Below are positions 1 through 8,522 of a DNA stretch of 25,907 nucleotides, piece after piece. Position 1 is the first letter of the stretch. The number at the start of each line of letters is the position of its first letter. Below the pieces are notes generated by a model. It did no database searches and was not told the origin of the DNA. It worked only from the letters and a program-made list of their open reading frames with translations. Made by a program: the position numbers and the translations under genes. This DNA comes from a virus: the IMG/VR virus record IMGVR_UViG_3300047177_000005, positions 1-25,907 of that record; one strand, written 5' to 3'.

Positions 1-300
1 CATATCAATGCCATGCGGCGCCCCCCAGTAGAGCGCCCATGCAATCAGCCCGAATGCCGTGCAGAGCGCCAACTTAGAAAGAACGCGCACAGCGCCTCCG
101 AATATCGCCCCCCACGCACACAAGAGCGAGACGATGGAGAATATCAAACTCCACTGCCACGCCTCTCCGTGGTTGTGAAACCAAATCCAGTGGGGGCGGT
201 TGACGATTTCCGTCTCATCCATCTTGATTGCAAAAACGAGCATGACGGAGCCGAGCGCGATGTAGCCAGGACGCCAGGTGATAGGTCGCTCGCTGTGCAT
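1..300 (-). CDS. Small membrane protein, partial (3' end outside window)
   Basis: The ATG at 300 opens a frame that stays open for 100 codons to the left edge, so the C-terminus is missing. Three hydrophobic stretches are visible: around residues 13-25 (YIALGSVMLVFAI), 52-75 and 80-96. A Trp/His-rich loop (HWIWFHNHGEAWQW) lies between the first two. It is probably an inner-membrane protein. It follows a secreted protein gene at the end of the late operon, a common place for lysis genes, so a holin role is conceivable, but no holin family is recognisable. The start lies 22 bases after the previous stop, with a weak GAAGAG as possible ribosome-binding site. Function unknown. Confidence 0.6.
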   Translation of the reverse strand, partial: MHSERPITWRPGYIALGSVMLVFAIKMDETEIVNRPHWIWFHNHGEAWQWSLIFSIVSLLCAWGAIFGGAVRVLSKLALCTAFGLIAWALYWGAPHGIDM

Positions 301-321
301 TGGATTCACTCTTCGCTCAAT

Positions 322-627
322 CTACGGGGTCGCCGGAACCGGCTCGGGCTTGGTCGTCTTGCGCGCCTCGGCGACGGCATCGCGCTGCGCCCTGAGCGCG
401 GCCGTGACCGCCGGGCAGTCGTCCCGCGCCGGCGGGTGCGCCGCGTTCGCCGCCTCGCACGCTTCGAGGGCCGCGTAGAGCTGCACGGCGGTCGTGGCGT
501 CCGGGTGCCCGATCCAGGTGCGGACCGCTTCAGCGAGGGTGCGGGGTAGCAGCACCATATCGGGTGCGGGCTGGGCGGACGCCGCGCAGGGCAGCAGCAG
601 GACGAGGAGGATCGTCAGTCGTTTCAT
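322..627 (-). CDS. Small secreted protein with Sec signal peptide
   Basis: A 101-residue product. Residues 1-18 look like a classic Sec signal peptide: MKR, then TILLVLLL, then a cleavage site after ASA. The mature part is helical and Ala-rich, with two cysteines in EACEAANAAHPPARDDC that could form a disulfide in the periplasm, and it ends in a Pro-rich tail (KPEPVPATP). Cys14 lies in the signal region, but the context LLPC is a poor lipobox because of the proline at -1, so I do not call a lipoprotein. I chose the ATG at 627 because it begins the signal peptide; a longer frame to 669 runs into the fibre gene. A spanin-like or periplasmic lysis role is possible but unsupported by any motif. 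Family not recognised. Confidence 0.6.
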   Translation of the reverse strand: MKRLTILLVLLLPCAASAQPAPDMVLLPRTLAEAVRTWIGHPDATTAVQLYAALEACEAANAAHPPARDDCPAVTAALRAQRDAVAEARKTTKPEPVPATP

Positions 628-631
628 TGGT

Positions 632-2680
632 CTAACCCGTCGTTGTGCAGAGGTAGCGGAACGAGGCACCGTTGGAGCTGGGATGAGCGACGACCCACGG
701 GCTGGCGTAGGACGGTTGCGGCGCGCTCCACGACGACGAGGCCATGTCCGTCGCGGCGGCCCCGTTGAGCGGAGACAAGCTGCAGACGTAGTTGTCGTTG
801 ATCAAGAAGGTCAGCGTAAAGCCGGTCGCGCTCGTTCCCTCGGTGACGACGCCGCTCATGTCGCTGTTGGTCGTGAGCTGCGTCGGGCAGGACGTGCCGC
901 ACGCGGTGACGCTGGGGTTCGTGGTGCCGTTCGAGCGCAGGGCGAGGTGCCCCATCGTCACGATGCGCTGCGTCGGGTCAAAGTTCTGCAAGCAGGCAGA
1001 ATAGTAGGGAACCGCGCCGCCGCCGATCATCGGGATGCAGTTGATCCCGATGAAGTTGGCAACCGACCCCGCTGTTGTGTTAGCGTTTGTCCAGCCGATG
1101 TTCAATCCAACCATGTAGCCGGTAACAGTCGCGCCCGCCTCATTGTAGAGATCGGTCGTGTAGGCGGCCGCCTCACTCGTGTGCGCAAAGTTATCGACCG
1201 ACGACTCGACCGCCTCGCCACCGTACAACGTGCCCCCGTCGAGTCGTAGCAAGAACTTCGTCACGTTAAGCTCGCCGCTGTAAGTGACGTTGTTCACCGT
1301 CTGAAGGGTGCGTTCCTCCATGCCGTAATGATTCGTGCCGCTGGCTAACAGGGTGACGTTGTCCGTAGCCATCTGGGAGTAGATGCCGCCGCCCGTCGCG
1401 GTCGACGTGTCGGTCCAGCCGCTGATCAGCGGAGCGCCCGTGTAGACGCCGGTCGCTGTCGGTATGTTCGCGGTCTCGGGGCTGAGGATCGGCGAGCTGA
1501 CGTTGGACAGGAGGTTCATCGCGACCGTCGTGCCGAGACCGAAGCCGCTCGTTCCAGCCTTGACGCTCGGAGCGGTCAGCGTGCCGGCGAACGTCGAGAC
1601 CGACGAAGCAGGCACGTTGATGCTGGTCGCCGTCCAGATGTTGTTGAAGTTCAGGTAGTCGTTCGTCGTCGTCGTCGGCGGCTCGACGGCGGTGGCGCCC
1701 GTGCCGATGAGGATCACATCTTGATCGTTTAGCGCGGTCTGAGCTATCGCCGTGCCTAAGATCAGAACGTTGTTCATATAGGTGGCGTTTTGCGCTACGG
1801 CCGGTCCGATCACCGTCGAGTTGCCAACCGTCAGGCCGGAGGACGCGCCGTAGCCGGCGTTGGGGCCGACCGCGAGCGAACCGTTGCCACCAACAGCGGT
1901 GAGATTGGCAAACGAGTGGTTGCCGAACGCTCCGATACTGCTGAAGCTGCCGGAGATTGACACGGAGCCGAGCTTCGACAGCGCTCCGGCGCCGAAGCAA
2001 TCAATCCCGGTTATCGTGCCACCTGAGGTCGTGATGTCCCGCGCGCAGTCCGTTCCGACGCCGGTGCTGCTGCTGATGACCGTAGGAGAGCCACCGCCGA
2101 TACCGAAGTCGTTGAGACCGAGGAACGTGTTAAAGCTTGAGTTACCCGTGGCGGCGCCACCGGCGCCGTGAGCGATGAAGACGTTCTCGCCTCCGTAGAG
2201 GCCGGCCTGCGGGCTCGTGGTGTCGGTGAGGAAGAGGTTGCCGTTCGCCGAGGGCGCCACGTACAGAGAAGACGCTTCCGGCTCCCAGGCAACGTTAAAC
2301 GTCGCGCCCGCGCCGACGCCCGTAGTCGAGAGCACGCTTACCGGGTTAACCGGCGCTACCGCGCAGCTCCCCCTAACCGTCGTGAGCGCCTGCGTGACGG
2401 CGCCGCTCGTAACTGCGACGACGGCGAGCTTAGCGTGCGTCGCGCAGCCGTCGTTGAGCGTGAGAACGTCGCCGACGGCGTTGCCGGTTCCACCCGACGC
2501 AGGGGTCGCCGTCCACTGGTCCTGCGCGACGAGGCCGAGTCCCCAACCGTTTAGTGAGCCTACCTTGAGCGGCATGCCGTTGAAGCCGCTCAGCGTGCTC
2601 GGCGTGACGACATTCTGTTGAGCGCGGGCGCCGGTAGCGAGCGCGAGCGCGGCCAGTAGCCCGAGAAGGACGCGGCGCAT
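632..2680 (-). CDS. Tail fibre/spike-like protein with N-terminal signal peptide
   Basis: A 682-residue product, rich in Gly, Ser, Thr and Ala and poor in charge, as in trimeric phage fibres. Residues 1-20 ([20 protein letters not shown], then QQ) form a convincing Sec signal peptide, which is odd for a virion protein assembled in the cytoplasm. The middle has short strand-like repeats (GNGSLAVGPNAGYG, LGTAIAQTALNDQDVILIGTG) resembling the head domains of trimeric adhesins. The C-terminal third has paired cysteines (TACGTSC, YVCSL, YLCTTTG). The ATG at 2680 overlaps the stop of the tailspike gene (TGATG), which fixes both the start and the coupling. Most likely a second receptor-binding protein or a secreted late protein. 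No enzymatic motif is seen. Confidence 0.65.
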   Translation of the reverse strand: MRRVLLGLLAALALATGARAQQNVVTPSTLSGFNGMPLKVGSLNGWGLGLVAQDQWTATPASGGTGNAVGDVLTLNDGCATHAKLAVVAVTSGAVTQALTTVRGSCAVAPVNPVSVLSTTGVGAGATFNVAWEPEASSLYVAPSANGNLFLTDTTSPQAGLYGGENVFIAHGAGGAATGNSSFNTFLGLNDFGIGGGSPTVISSSTGVGTDCARDITTSGGTITGIDCFGAGALSKLGSVSISGSFSSIGAFGNHSFANLTAVGGNGSLAVGPNAGYGASSGLTVGNSTVIGPAVAQNATYMNNVLILGTAIAQTALNDQDVILIGTGATAVEPPTTTTNDYLNFNNIWTATSINVPASSVSTFAGTLTAPSVKAGTSGFGLGTTVAMNLLSNVSSPILSPETANIPTATGVYTGAPLISGWTDTSTATGGGIYSQMATDNVTLLASGTNHYGMEERTLQTVNNVTYSGELNVTKFLLRLDGGTLYGGEAVESSVDNFAHTSEAAAYTTDLYNEAGATVTGYMVGLNIGWTNANTTAGSVANFIGINCIPMIGGGAVPYYSACLQNFDPTQRIVTMGHLALRSNGTTNPSVTACGTSCPTQLTTNSDMSGVVTEGTSATGFTLTFLINDNYVCSLSPLNGAAATDMASSSWSAPQPSYASPWVVAHPSSNGASFRYLCTTTG

Positions 2681-5532
2681 CAGACGAACCTCCAGCAGGT
2701 AGCGCCCGCCTTGAGCTTGATTGAACCGCCCGCGCTCTCGATCATAGCTGTCCCCGCATTGTTGATGAGGTTTGACCCGTTCGCGTTGACGACGATCGGC
2801 AGGGTCGGACTGGCGATGCCCTGATCGTCCACGATCTGAACGACCGGCGTCCCGAGCGCCGGGAGCGGTGGCAGGTAGATCTCCTGCGCGGCCGTGGTCC
2901 CGATCGCCACGAAAATAGTGTGGCCGAGGTCGCCGAGCGTGAGCGTGCCCTGCGCGGTCGTGGTCGCGCGCCGGTCGGCGCCGATCCCGATCCCGCTGCT
3001 GGGGACCTGCACCAGGCCACCGTTCTGGTTGACGTAGAGCTGCCCGACCGCGCTCGGCGCGACGGTCGGCAGGTTCGGCAAGATGAAGACCGTCTGGTTG
3101 CTCTCTTGAAACGGGCCGTAGTCACCCTGCAGGATGAGCACGCGCCCGACCGCCCCGGCTGGGATGTTGTGTCCGGGCACGATGCCGCCGGCATACTGGG
3201 GCCAGACGGCCGCGAAGAAGCCGACGTTCGGGTCAAAGTTCAGGAGGTAGTTGTCGCCGTCGCTGTTGAGGACCGTGCCGAACATCGCGCCGCGCGCGCC
3301 GGGTCCGACGTCGACGACCGGCACCGTAGAGGCCGAGTTATCGTTGCCGAACGTGCAACCGTAAAAAGAGACCCAAGAGTTAATGGTGTTACAGTAGAGA
3401 CCGACGCTGTGATCGACGGTGCCGGTGTAGCAGGCGTGAAACTCAGTGATCCGGACGTCGCCCATGATCAGAATGGCGAAGCTCGGTAGGTTGTTGTTCG
3501 ACGTGGTTTCGGGTCCAAAACTCCAAATCTTCGAGCCGAACTGCCCGGACCCGGTGCCACCGAGCACCATACCGAAAGCATAGTCCTCCGCAACGCAGTC
3601 GCTCCAGCACTGACCCGTGTTCGACCCGCCGTTAGCTGCGTGCGACTGAAAGCCGATGCCCTGCCGCGAGCCGGCGCCGCCGTAGGCGTCGCTCCCGGAC
3701 ACGCCGGTCGAGTAGATGCCGTAGGCTCGGCAATCTTTGAGATACCCGTTGGCGCCGTTGTTCCAAGCCTCGAACCCGACGCCACCGCAGTCGGCGGTGC
3801 ATTTGCTGATCAGCACGTTGCCACCGTAGACGACGCCGGTGTGGGCGCCGATGACCTGGACCTCCTCCATCACGCCGTCACCAGTGAAGAACAGCCAGTT
3901 CGTGCAGGCAAAGAAGGTGATCTCGGTCCCCGCCGGGATGCTGCTGTTCATCGCGCCGAGCGCGATCACGATGTTCGTAGACGTGATGCTGACAGAGGCG
4001 AGCGTCTGAGAGACGCTGACGGTGTAGGTCCCGACGCCACCCGTGCCCGTGCCGAAAGCGGCGATGTAGGTCCCGTCGACGGCGCCGGGGACGTACATGC
4101 CCACGGCCAGCGTTCCGCTGGTGACGGCCGAGACCGTCAGCGTGCTGCCGCTGATCGCGCCGGTGAACGAACACTGATAGAACTGTTCGATCTTGGCACC
4201 TGGCGGGATGGCGTTGTTCGCGGCCGTGACCGCCCACCCTTCGTAGAGACCCGAGATCGACGCTACCGGCAGCACGCACGACGCGCCGCCCTTCACGCCC
4301 TGCGGGACCGTCATCGTCACCGGCATCGTCGCGTTGCCGTAGCCGCTCTGAGCGGTAGCCCAGCGAGCCGACGCGGCGCGCGCCTGAGCTAGCGTCGTGG
4401 GGTTCTCGATCAGGCCGGCCTCCCAGGCCGTAAAGCGCCGGATCGAGCAGCCGTCGGAGAACTTAAACCCAGCGGGGTTCGCGAACACGAGCTGGGTCTG
4501 CATGATGCTGGTCTGTGTGTAGGAAGCGCCGTTGCTCACGGTCGCCAGCGTCCCCTCGATGGAGACGTTGGGCGGAACGAACTCTGACGCTTGAGTCTCA
4601 AGGTAGTATCGCTTGCCGGCGTTGAGGACAATGCGAATGCCGTTGATCGTCGCCGCGTAGGCGAAGATGATGTTGAACGCGGCCATGTCCTTGCTGACAA
4701 CGCTCGTGCTTCCCATCGGGCCGGTGCCAACCTGATAGAGCGCGTAGCTGTAGTTGCCGACCGCGCCCGCCATCTCGGGGCAGACGCCCCACGACGGCAT
4801 GCGTCGCGCCCAGCCGTACCCGGCCGTCGCCGAGGGAAAGTAAGAAAACCCGTCCGACGCGTAGCTGCCCTGCGCCACTAGGTCAAACGTGCCGCCGCCG
4901 AAGTCGTTGCGGACGTAGTAGCCCTGAACGTCGGTCGATACGCCGCCGGCTGTGATTAGGGCGATGTCTTGCGGCGTCGGTGCATAAGCTCCAAGTGCGG
5001 CGACGGTGGCAAAATGGCGATGCACGCCGGCCGTGCGGGCGAGAGAGGCCGCCGCAGCGAGGGTGCCAGATGTGATGGTGAGGTCGGCCGACGTAGCCGA
5101 GGCCGGCAGCGTGGCGGCGGTGCGGGCCAGCGACGACGCTGCTGCCAGGGTTCCGCTAGTGATTGTGAAGTCAGCCGTGGTCGCGCCGGCCGGCAGCGTC
5201 GTGGAGGTCCGCGCAATCGTCGGCCCAAGTCCAAGCGTCGGCGTGGCGCCCTGGGAGATCGTCAGGTCGTTGCTGATCGGCACGCCGCCGGGCACACCCG
5301 CTATCGTGCCGGAGTTGCCCAGGAGCGACTGCGCCGCCACTGTGCCGAGGCCGATAATGTCCGCGGCGATGGTGCCGATCTGTGCCGGCGTCATCTGGCC
5401 ATCGGCCCATTGCGTCACTCCGGCGATGACCGTGCCCGTGTTGATCTGAGCGTAGATCGCGACTTGGGCTGTGCCGATGTTTTCCAGAACCGGAAACTGA
5501 TGCGCCTGGTTCGGATATGTGTTGCCGGACAT
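2680..5532 (-). CDS. Tailspike / receptor-binding protein, probable beta-helix
   Basis: A 950-residue product. The N-terminus ([20 protein letters not shown]) and the following Ala/Gly/Thr-rich region probably attach to the tail. Residues 109-166 hold two copies of a 29-residue repeat. Residues from about 180 begin a spike body. A beta-rich module shared with two other virion proteins lies at about 456-517. Residues 530-740 look like a right-handed parallel beta-helix, with regularly spaced small residues, Asn and Cys ([32 protein letters not shown]). The C-terminus ([16 protein letters not shown]) resembles the last strands of other phage spikes. The ATG at 5532 is preceded by AGGA five bases upstream; the frame is open a further 27 codons, but those would overlap the adaptor gene. 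Depolymerase activity is plausible for such spikes, but no catalytic site was identified. Confidence 0.75.
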   Translation of the reverse strand: MSGNTYPNQAHQFPVLENIGTAQVAIYAQINTGTVIAGVTQWADGQMTPAQIGTIAADIIGLGTVAAQSLLGNSGTIAGVPGGVPISNDLTISQGATPTLGLGPTIARTSTTLPAGATTADFTITSGTLAAASSLARTAATLPASATSADLTITSGTLAAAASLARTAGVHRHFATVAALGAYAPTPQDIALITAGGVSTDVQGYYVRNDFGGGTFDLVAQGSYASDGFSYFPSATAGYGWARRMPSWGVCPEMAGAVGNYSYALYQVGTGPMGSTSVVSKDMAAFNIIFAYAATINGIRIVLNAGKRYYLETQASEFVPPNVSIEGTLATVSNGASYTQTSIMQTQLVFANPAGFKFSDGCSIRRFTAWEAGLIENPTTLAQARAASARWATAQSGYGNATMPVTMTVPQGVKGGASCVLPVASISGLYEGWAVTAANNAIPPGAKIEQFYQCSFTGAISGSTLTVSAVTSGTLAVGMYVPGAVDGTYIAAFGTGTGGVGTYTVSVSQTLASVSITSTNIVIALGAMNSSIPAGTEITFFACTNWLFFTGDGVMEEVQVIGAHTGVVYGGNVLISKCTADCGGVGFEAWNNGANGYLKDCRAYGIYSTGVSGSDAYGGAGSRQGIGFQSHAANGGSNTGQCWSDCVAEDYAFGMVLGGTGSGQFGSKIWSFGPETTSNNNLPSFAILIMGDVRITEFHACYTGTVDHSVGLYCNTINSWVSFYGCTFGNDNSASTVPVVDVGPGARGAMFGTVLNSDGDNYLLNFDPNVGFFAAVWPQYAGGIVPGHNIPAGAVGRVLILQGDYGPFQESNQTVFILPNLPTVAPSAVGQLYVNQNGGLVQVPSSGIGIGADRRATTTAQGTLTLGDLGHTIFVAIGTTAAQEIYLPPLPALGTPVVQIVDDQGIASPTLPIVVNANGSNLINNAGTAMIESAGGSIKLKAGATCWRFV
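3980..4165 (-). repeat. Shared beta-rich repeat module, tailspike copy
   Basis: The segment encodes about 62 residues of the pattern [14 protein letters not shown], then a strand, then [19 protein letters not shown], then SQTLAS. The same pattern occurs in baseplate J (10560-10745) and twice in the cement protein (23501-23670 and 23690-23862). Here it splits the putative spike body, and is flanked by two similar segments ([13 protein letters not shown] and [12 protein letters not shown]). Confidence 0.75.
5033..5206. repeat. Tandem 87-bp repeat, two copies, inside the tailspike gene
   Basis: Two 87-base units start at 5033 and 5120, and a third starts at 5207 but degenerates after a few codons. 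Each unit encodes 29 residues with the pattern [26 protein letters not shown]. The frame is kept, so copy number can change without disrupting the protein. The copies differ at many bases, so this is not a very recent duplication. Confidence 0.8.
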
Positions 5533-5539
5533 GACTATC

Positions 5540-6043
5540 CTAAGCCTGGATCTGGGCGAGGCCGATGTAGGCGCCGGATGCGGTCTGGAGTCCGTAACTG
5601 CCGGCCGCGACAAGAATTGCCTGCGTCGTCACAGGTCCAGGTCCGGTGCTGCTTGGCGCCGGAAGCGGCCAAGTCGCGGACAGAAGGCTAACCTGGATGT
5701 TGACGAACATTTCGAAGGTTCGGCCCATCGTCGTCTGGACTCCTATCGTCGCCATTGAAGTGCGGCCAGCGACGCCTCCGCAGATCCAGACAGTGACGAG
5801 ATTGCCGTAGATCGACAGCAGCGTGGGCTGCGCATCGGAGCCGCCAGACGGCGCCATGGATACCGATGCCGAAGCGATGTAATCTCCCACGTCGTCTAGC
5901 AGCGCGGTGAAGTCCAGGCTGTAGTCGAGTTCGTCTTCCGGCTGCTTGACGGGCCACGGCGGCAGAGACGGTGTGATGTATGGCGCCCAGGGCGTCGGCG
6001 CCGGAGGCTGCAACGTGATGGTGCGGGCAACAGAGATTGTCAT
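5540..6043 (-). CDS. Phage fibre-tail adaptor protein (Gp77-like)
   Basis: A 167-residue product. After a Pro-rich N-terminus ([10 protein letters not shown]...[14 protein letters not shown]), residues about 38-115 match the pattern of the Gp77/fibre-tail adaptor family: [20 protein letters not shown], a [12 protein letters not shown]-type segment, then a strand ending in [12 protein letters not shown]. The family is thought to link fibres to the baseplate. The ATG at 6043 overlaps the preceding stop (TAATG). The gene sits directly before the tailspike, consistent with attaching it. Family assignment is from memory of the motif pattern. Confidence 0.65.
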   Translation of the reverse strand: MTISVARTITLQPPAPTPWAPYITPSLPPWPVKQPEDELDYSLDFTALLDDVGDYIASASVSMAPSGGSDAQPTLLSIYGNLVTVWICGGVAGRTSMATIGVQTTMGRTFEMFVNIQVSLLSATWPLPAPSSTGPGPVTTQAILVAAGSYGLQTASGAYIGLAQIQA

Positions 6044-6588
6044 TACACGGCCAGCGACACGCTGCTGGCCGGAAGCGCCGTTGCGGACAACGGATTGCCG
6101 TCTATAATCAAATCGAGCGCCGCCACGTAACTCGCGATTGCGCCAGCGACGGCCTTGTATTGGTTGACAGTAAACGTGTGCCACTCGCCGGACGCGCTCT
6201 TCAACGGATAGTTCGCAGCACCGCCAGGGAACTCGTTGGTTGCCGTCAGTGTCGTCACCACCGCAGCCAGCTTGGCTTGCGTGACCGGATCGGTCGGGAA
6301 GATTGTCGCGGACAGCGTCACAGAGCCAGACAGAGCGATCATCAGGCCCGCCCCGATGGCCGCCATAGCATCCTCTGCCAAGGTTGGCGCGGGCGCCGTA
6401 GAGGCCACCAGCGCGCCGCCCTGGACGGCCCAAAGGCCCGTCATGCGAGATGCCCACTGGGTCGGCGTGAGCTGCAGCAGATTGGCCGATGCCGGCAGCG
6501 CCGGATAGGCAATGACCCCCGTATCATACCAAGCAAGGACCGGCTGCGGCGCGGGCTGTGTGGAGTCGAAATAGGCCAATAGCGCCAT
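6043..6588 (-). CDS. DUF4376-like tail fibre-associated protein
   Basis: A 181-residue product. The N-terminal third (LLAYFDSTQPAPQPVLAWYDT, then LLQLTPTQWASR) resembles the start of small phage tail proteins encoded next to fibre genes. The C-terminal half (KLAAVVTTLTATNEFP, then KSASGEWHTFTVNQYKAVA, then IDGNPLSATALPASSVSLAV) has the layout of DUF4376 proteins, often annotated as fibre assembly or tail proteins. I chose the ATG at 6588, two bases after the fibre stop; a TTG at 6606 would add six residues. It lies between the gp53-like fibre and the Gp77-like adaptor, as expected for an accessory fibre protein. Biochemical role unknown. Confidence 0.6.
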   Translation of the reverse strand: MALLAYFDSTQPAPQPVLAWYDTGVIAYPALPASANLLQLTPTQWASRMTGLWAVQGGALVASTAPAPTLAEDAMAAIGAGLMIALSGSVTLSATIFPTDPVTQAKLAAVVTTLTATNEFPGGAANYPLKSASGEWHTFTVNQYKAVAGAIASYVAALDLIIDGNPLSATALPASSVSLAV

Positions 6589-6590
6589 CG

Positions 6591-7616
6591 CTACCACCCA
6601 ACACAAATGAAGTGGCAGCCATTGGTGGAAGACGCGGTGTTCGTCGCGACGAAGCTGTAGGCTGTCGTGAATTGTGCTCCGACCGCTCCGGATGTCGGTG
6701 GCACCTCACCTTGATAGCTGATGACGATCGCCAAGCCTGCGTTCGGAAAGGCAACCGGAAGCGTGTAGGTGTGTGGAACTGTGCCCGTCACGGAAACCAG
6801 GCCCCACTGAATGATAAGTCCCCCGGCGATGTATTGGTATCCAGTGCCAGTCAGAGACGCGCCAAACTGGCTGATGTTGACAGCTTGCTTGCCAGCAACG
6901 CCGTTGCCGACATTGACCGCGCCTGCGCCCGTCCCGATCAGCTCAAACTGAGTGCCGTCATATTTCAGCACCCCGAACGAGTTGGCTGCTACCTCGCCGC
7001 CGGTAAGCGCGACGCCGCCCTGATGGATAGCCGTCGCACCCAGCCCGTTCGGGTTGAACGTCGAAGCGCCCGTGTTTGTATTCGCGAACCGGGCTGTGAT
7101 CGGGACGCCCGTTAGAGCGGCCAGCGAGGCGGGCGCGGGCGACATTGTAACCGCAACGGCATTCGTAGTGCCGGTGTCCGTCCAAGCCGCCGCAACCCAT
7201 GTCTCTGGCGGCAGAAACAGCCATCCGGCGCCGGCCGCATCAGGGTTCGTGGTGTTGTTATCGGCAGTGCTCAGCCAACTTGCGCCGGTTGTGGCCGCCG
7301 CCGCGATGATCGCGCCCTTCGGGTAGCCGCCGATCGAGGTGGAAAACGAACCGTCGTATCCGACAGGCGCTCCGGCCTGCTGCCACTGATTCCACTGCGT
7401 GATTTGCTTCAAAAGGCCATTGACATCCTCGCCCCATGGCCACTTTCCGCCGGAAGCGATCGGCGAAAAGCAGAGCGGAGGAAAGCCGTCCGTGAGCGAA
7501 GCTGCGCCGTCTTGCACCCCTATCTGTGATGCCTGAGGCACATTGCGAATATACGAAGAGCCAGCGCCGTTGGCGAACGGGATCGGAAATTTTGCCGGGA
7601 TGCCGGATGCGAGCAC
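6591..7616 (-). CDS. Tail fibre protein with gp53-like C-terminal domain
   Basis: A 341-residue product. The N-terminus (IPAKFPIPFANGAG...IRNVPQASQIG) and the segment FSPIASGGKWPWGEDVNGLL, then ITQWNQWQQAG are typical of short tail fibres that attach to DUF2612 baseplates. A central region includes ITARFANTNTGASTFNPNGLGA, a pattern common in fibre shafts. Residues about 265-341 match the gp53-like C-terminal receptor-binding fold: GGLIIQWGLVSV, YTLPVAFPNAGLAIVISY, ending FICVGW. The GTG start at 7616 abuts the DUF2612 stop and has GGGGG six bases upstream. Direct adjacency to DUF2612 supports this as the standard short fibre of the phage. Confidence 0.8.
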   Translation of the reverse strand: MLASGIPAKFPIPFANGAGSSYIRNVPQASQIGVQDGAASLTDGFPPLCFSPIASGGKWPWGEDVNGLLKQITQWNQWQQAGAPVGYDGSFSTSIGGYPKGAIIAAAATTGASWLSTADNNTTNPDAAGAGWLFLPPETWVAAAWTDTGTTNAVAVTMSPAPASLAALTGVPITARFANTNTGASTFNPNGLGATAIHQGGVALTGGEVAANSFGVLKYDGTQFELIGTGAGAVNVGNGVAGKQAVNISQFGASLTGTGYQYIAGGLIIQWGLVSVTGTVPHTYTLPVAFPNAGLAIVISYQGEVPPTSGAVGAQFTTAYSFVATNTASSTNGCHFICVGW

Positions 7617-8264
7617 TTAGGCCCCCTGAACAATCGTCAGCGCCACGCCGGCCGGTTTCGGTAACACGCCAGACGTAACCACGATGGCGTATTGAAGCGG
7701 CGTGAGCGTGAAGTCGAAAGTGTAGGTCATAGTCATGTTGAGTCCGTCCGTCACGTAGGCGTTGCCGAGACCTGGGAGCATCATAAGTAATATCTGGTTG
7801 ATGCTGGCGCTGGAACCATTCGAGATGTTAGCCAGAGCCTTTGCGTAGATCAGCGTTCGAAAGGCGTCGTCAGACAGTGGGTAGTTTTCGGTGCTGGGCT
7901 GCCCGCTGTAGAACGGCGCGCTGTTGAACGGTTGCTCCGAGTCGTCACCGGCTTCCGCAAAACCGAAATAGTCCCCAGTCGGCACCGCGATCACGCGATT
8001 AACGCCGACGATGCGGCCCCATACGTCGAGACCGTATCCCTGCGCGGTGTCGAGATTCCAGATAAGGCTGAAAAACTGATCGAACAGCGCGGTCGGATCG
8101 AGGTAGCCGCACAGATTGAAGATAATTTGCACCAACGACGGACTGTTGGCGTATTGGCTGATGATCGTGTCCCACGGGTTCAGCGGGGATTGCGAACCGA
8201 TCGAGCTGATACCGATGGCGAACGCGCCGATGCCGTTTACGGTCGGGTTAAAGGTTTCAGACAT
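7617..8264 (-). CDS. DUF2612 baseplate protein
   Basis: A 215-residue product matching the DUF2612 family of myovirus baseplate proteins. The hallmark is a helix ending in LDTAQGYGLDVWGRIVGVNR, followed by a segment rich in aromatic residues (GDYFGFAEAGD...PFYSG) and by DDAFRTLIYAKALANISNGS. The latter resembles the part of P2 gpI-like proteins that joins baseplate J to the fibres. It normally directly follows baseplate J; here a fibre gene and a small gene intervene. The ATG at 8264 has only a weak ribosome-binding site. Confidence 0.85.
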   Translation of the reverse strand: MSETFNPTVNGIGAFAIGISSIGSQSPLNPWDTIISQYANSPSLVQIIFNLCGYLDPTALFDQFFSLIWNLDTAQGYGLDVWGRIVGVNRVIAVPTGDYFGFAEAGDDSEQPFNSAPFYSGQPSTENYPLSDDAFRTLIYAKALANISNGSSASINQILLMMLPGLGNAYVTDGLNMTMTYTFDFTLTPLQYAIVVTSGVLPKPAGVALTIVQGA

Positions 8265-8284
8265 TTTGGCAGAAGTCTCTTGTG

Positions 8285-8518
8285 TTACTTGTCGGCCGCG
8301 TCGGCTGCGATGTCGGCCGCTGCGTATCGCCTCCGCGCGTGGTCAACAGCCGCCAGCCGGTGCCGCTCCTGGTTCGCCCGGTTCCGCTCCAGACGGCGCG
8401 CGTGGTGATCGGCCACGTCCTGTCGGTGTTGCTCCATGGCGGCGTGCCAGGCGTCTATTTTGGCTTGCTGCGCGGACGCGGCCTCCGCCATCGCGGCGGC
8501 GATTTCTTCTTCCGTCAT
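8285..8518 (-). CDS. Small charged coiled-coil protein, unknown
   Basis: A 77-residue product predicted by eye to be one long helix: MTEEEIAAAMAEAASAQQAK, then a stretch very rich in Arg, His and Glu (HHARRLERNRANQERHR), then an Ala-rich end. No family recognised. It starts five bases after the fibre stop, with GGAA nine bases upstream of the ATG, and fills the space between the fibre gene and DUF2612, so it is translated with the baseplate genes. It could be a chaperone or assembly factor for the preceding fibre, inferred only from position. A longer frame to 8593 would overlap the fibre gene and is less likely. Confidence 0.55.
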   Translation of the reverse strand: MTEEEIAAAMAEAASAQQAKIDAWHAAMEQHRQDVADHHARRLERNRANQERHRLAAVDHARRRYAAADIAADAADK

Positions 8519-8522
8519 GGCG

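Noticed and set aside
322-627. Lipoprotein (Rz1-like) call from Cys14 of the small secreted protein
   Set aside because: The residue before the cysteine is proline, which does not fit a lipobox; an AxA-type cleavage site after residue 18 fits better.
1266-2000. Minus-strand open frame of 244 codons within the fibre-like gene
   Set aside because: Out-of-frame shadow, extremely Arg/Gln-rich, with no start signals.
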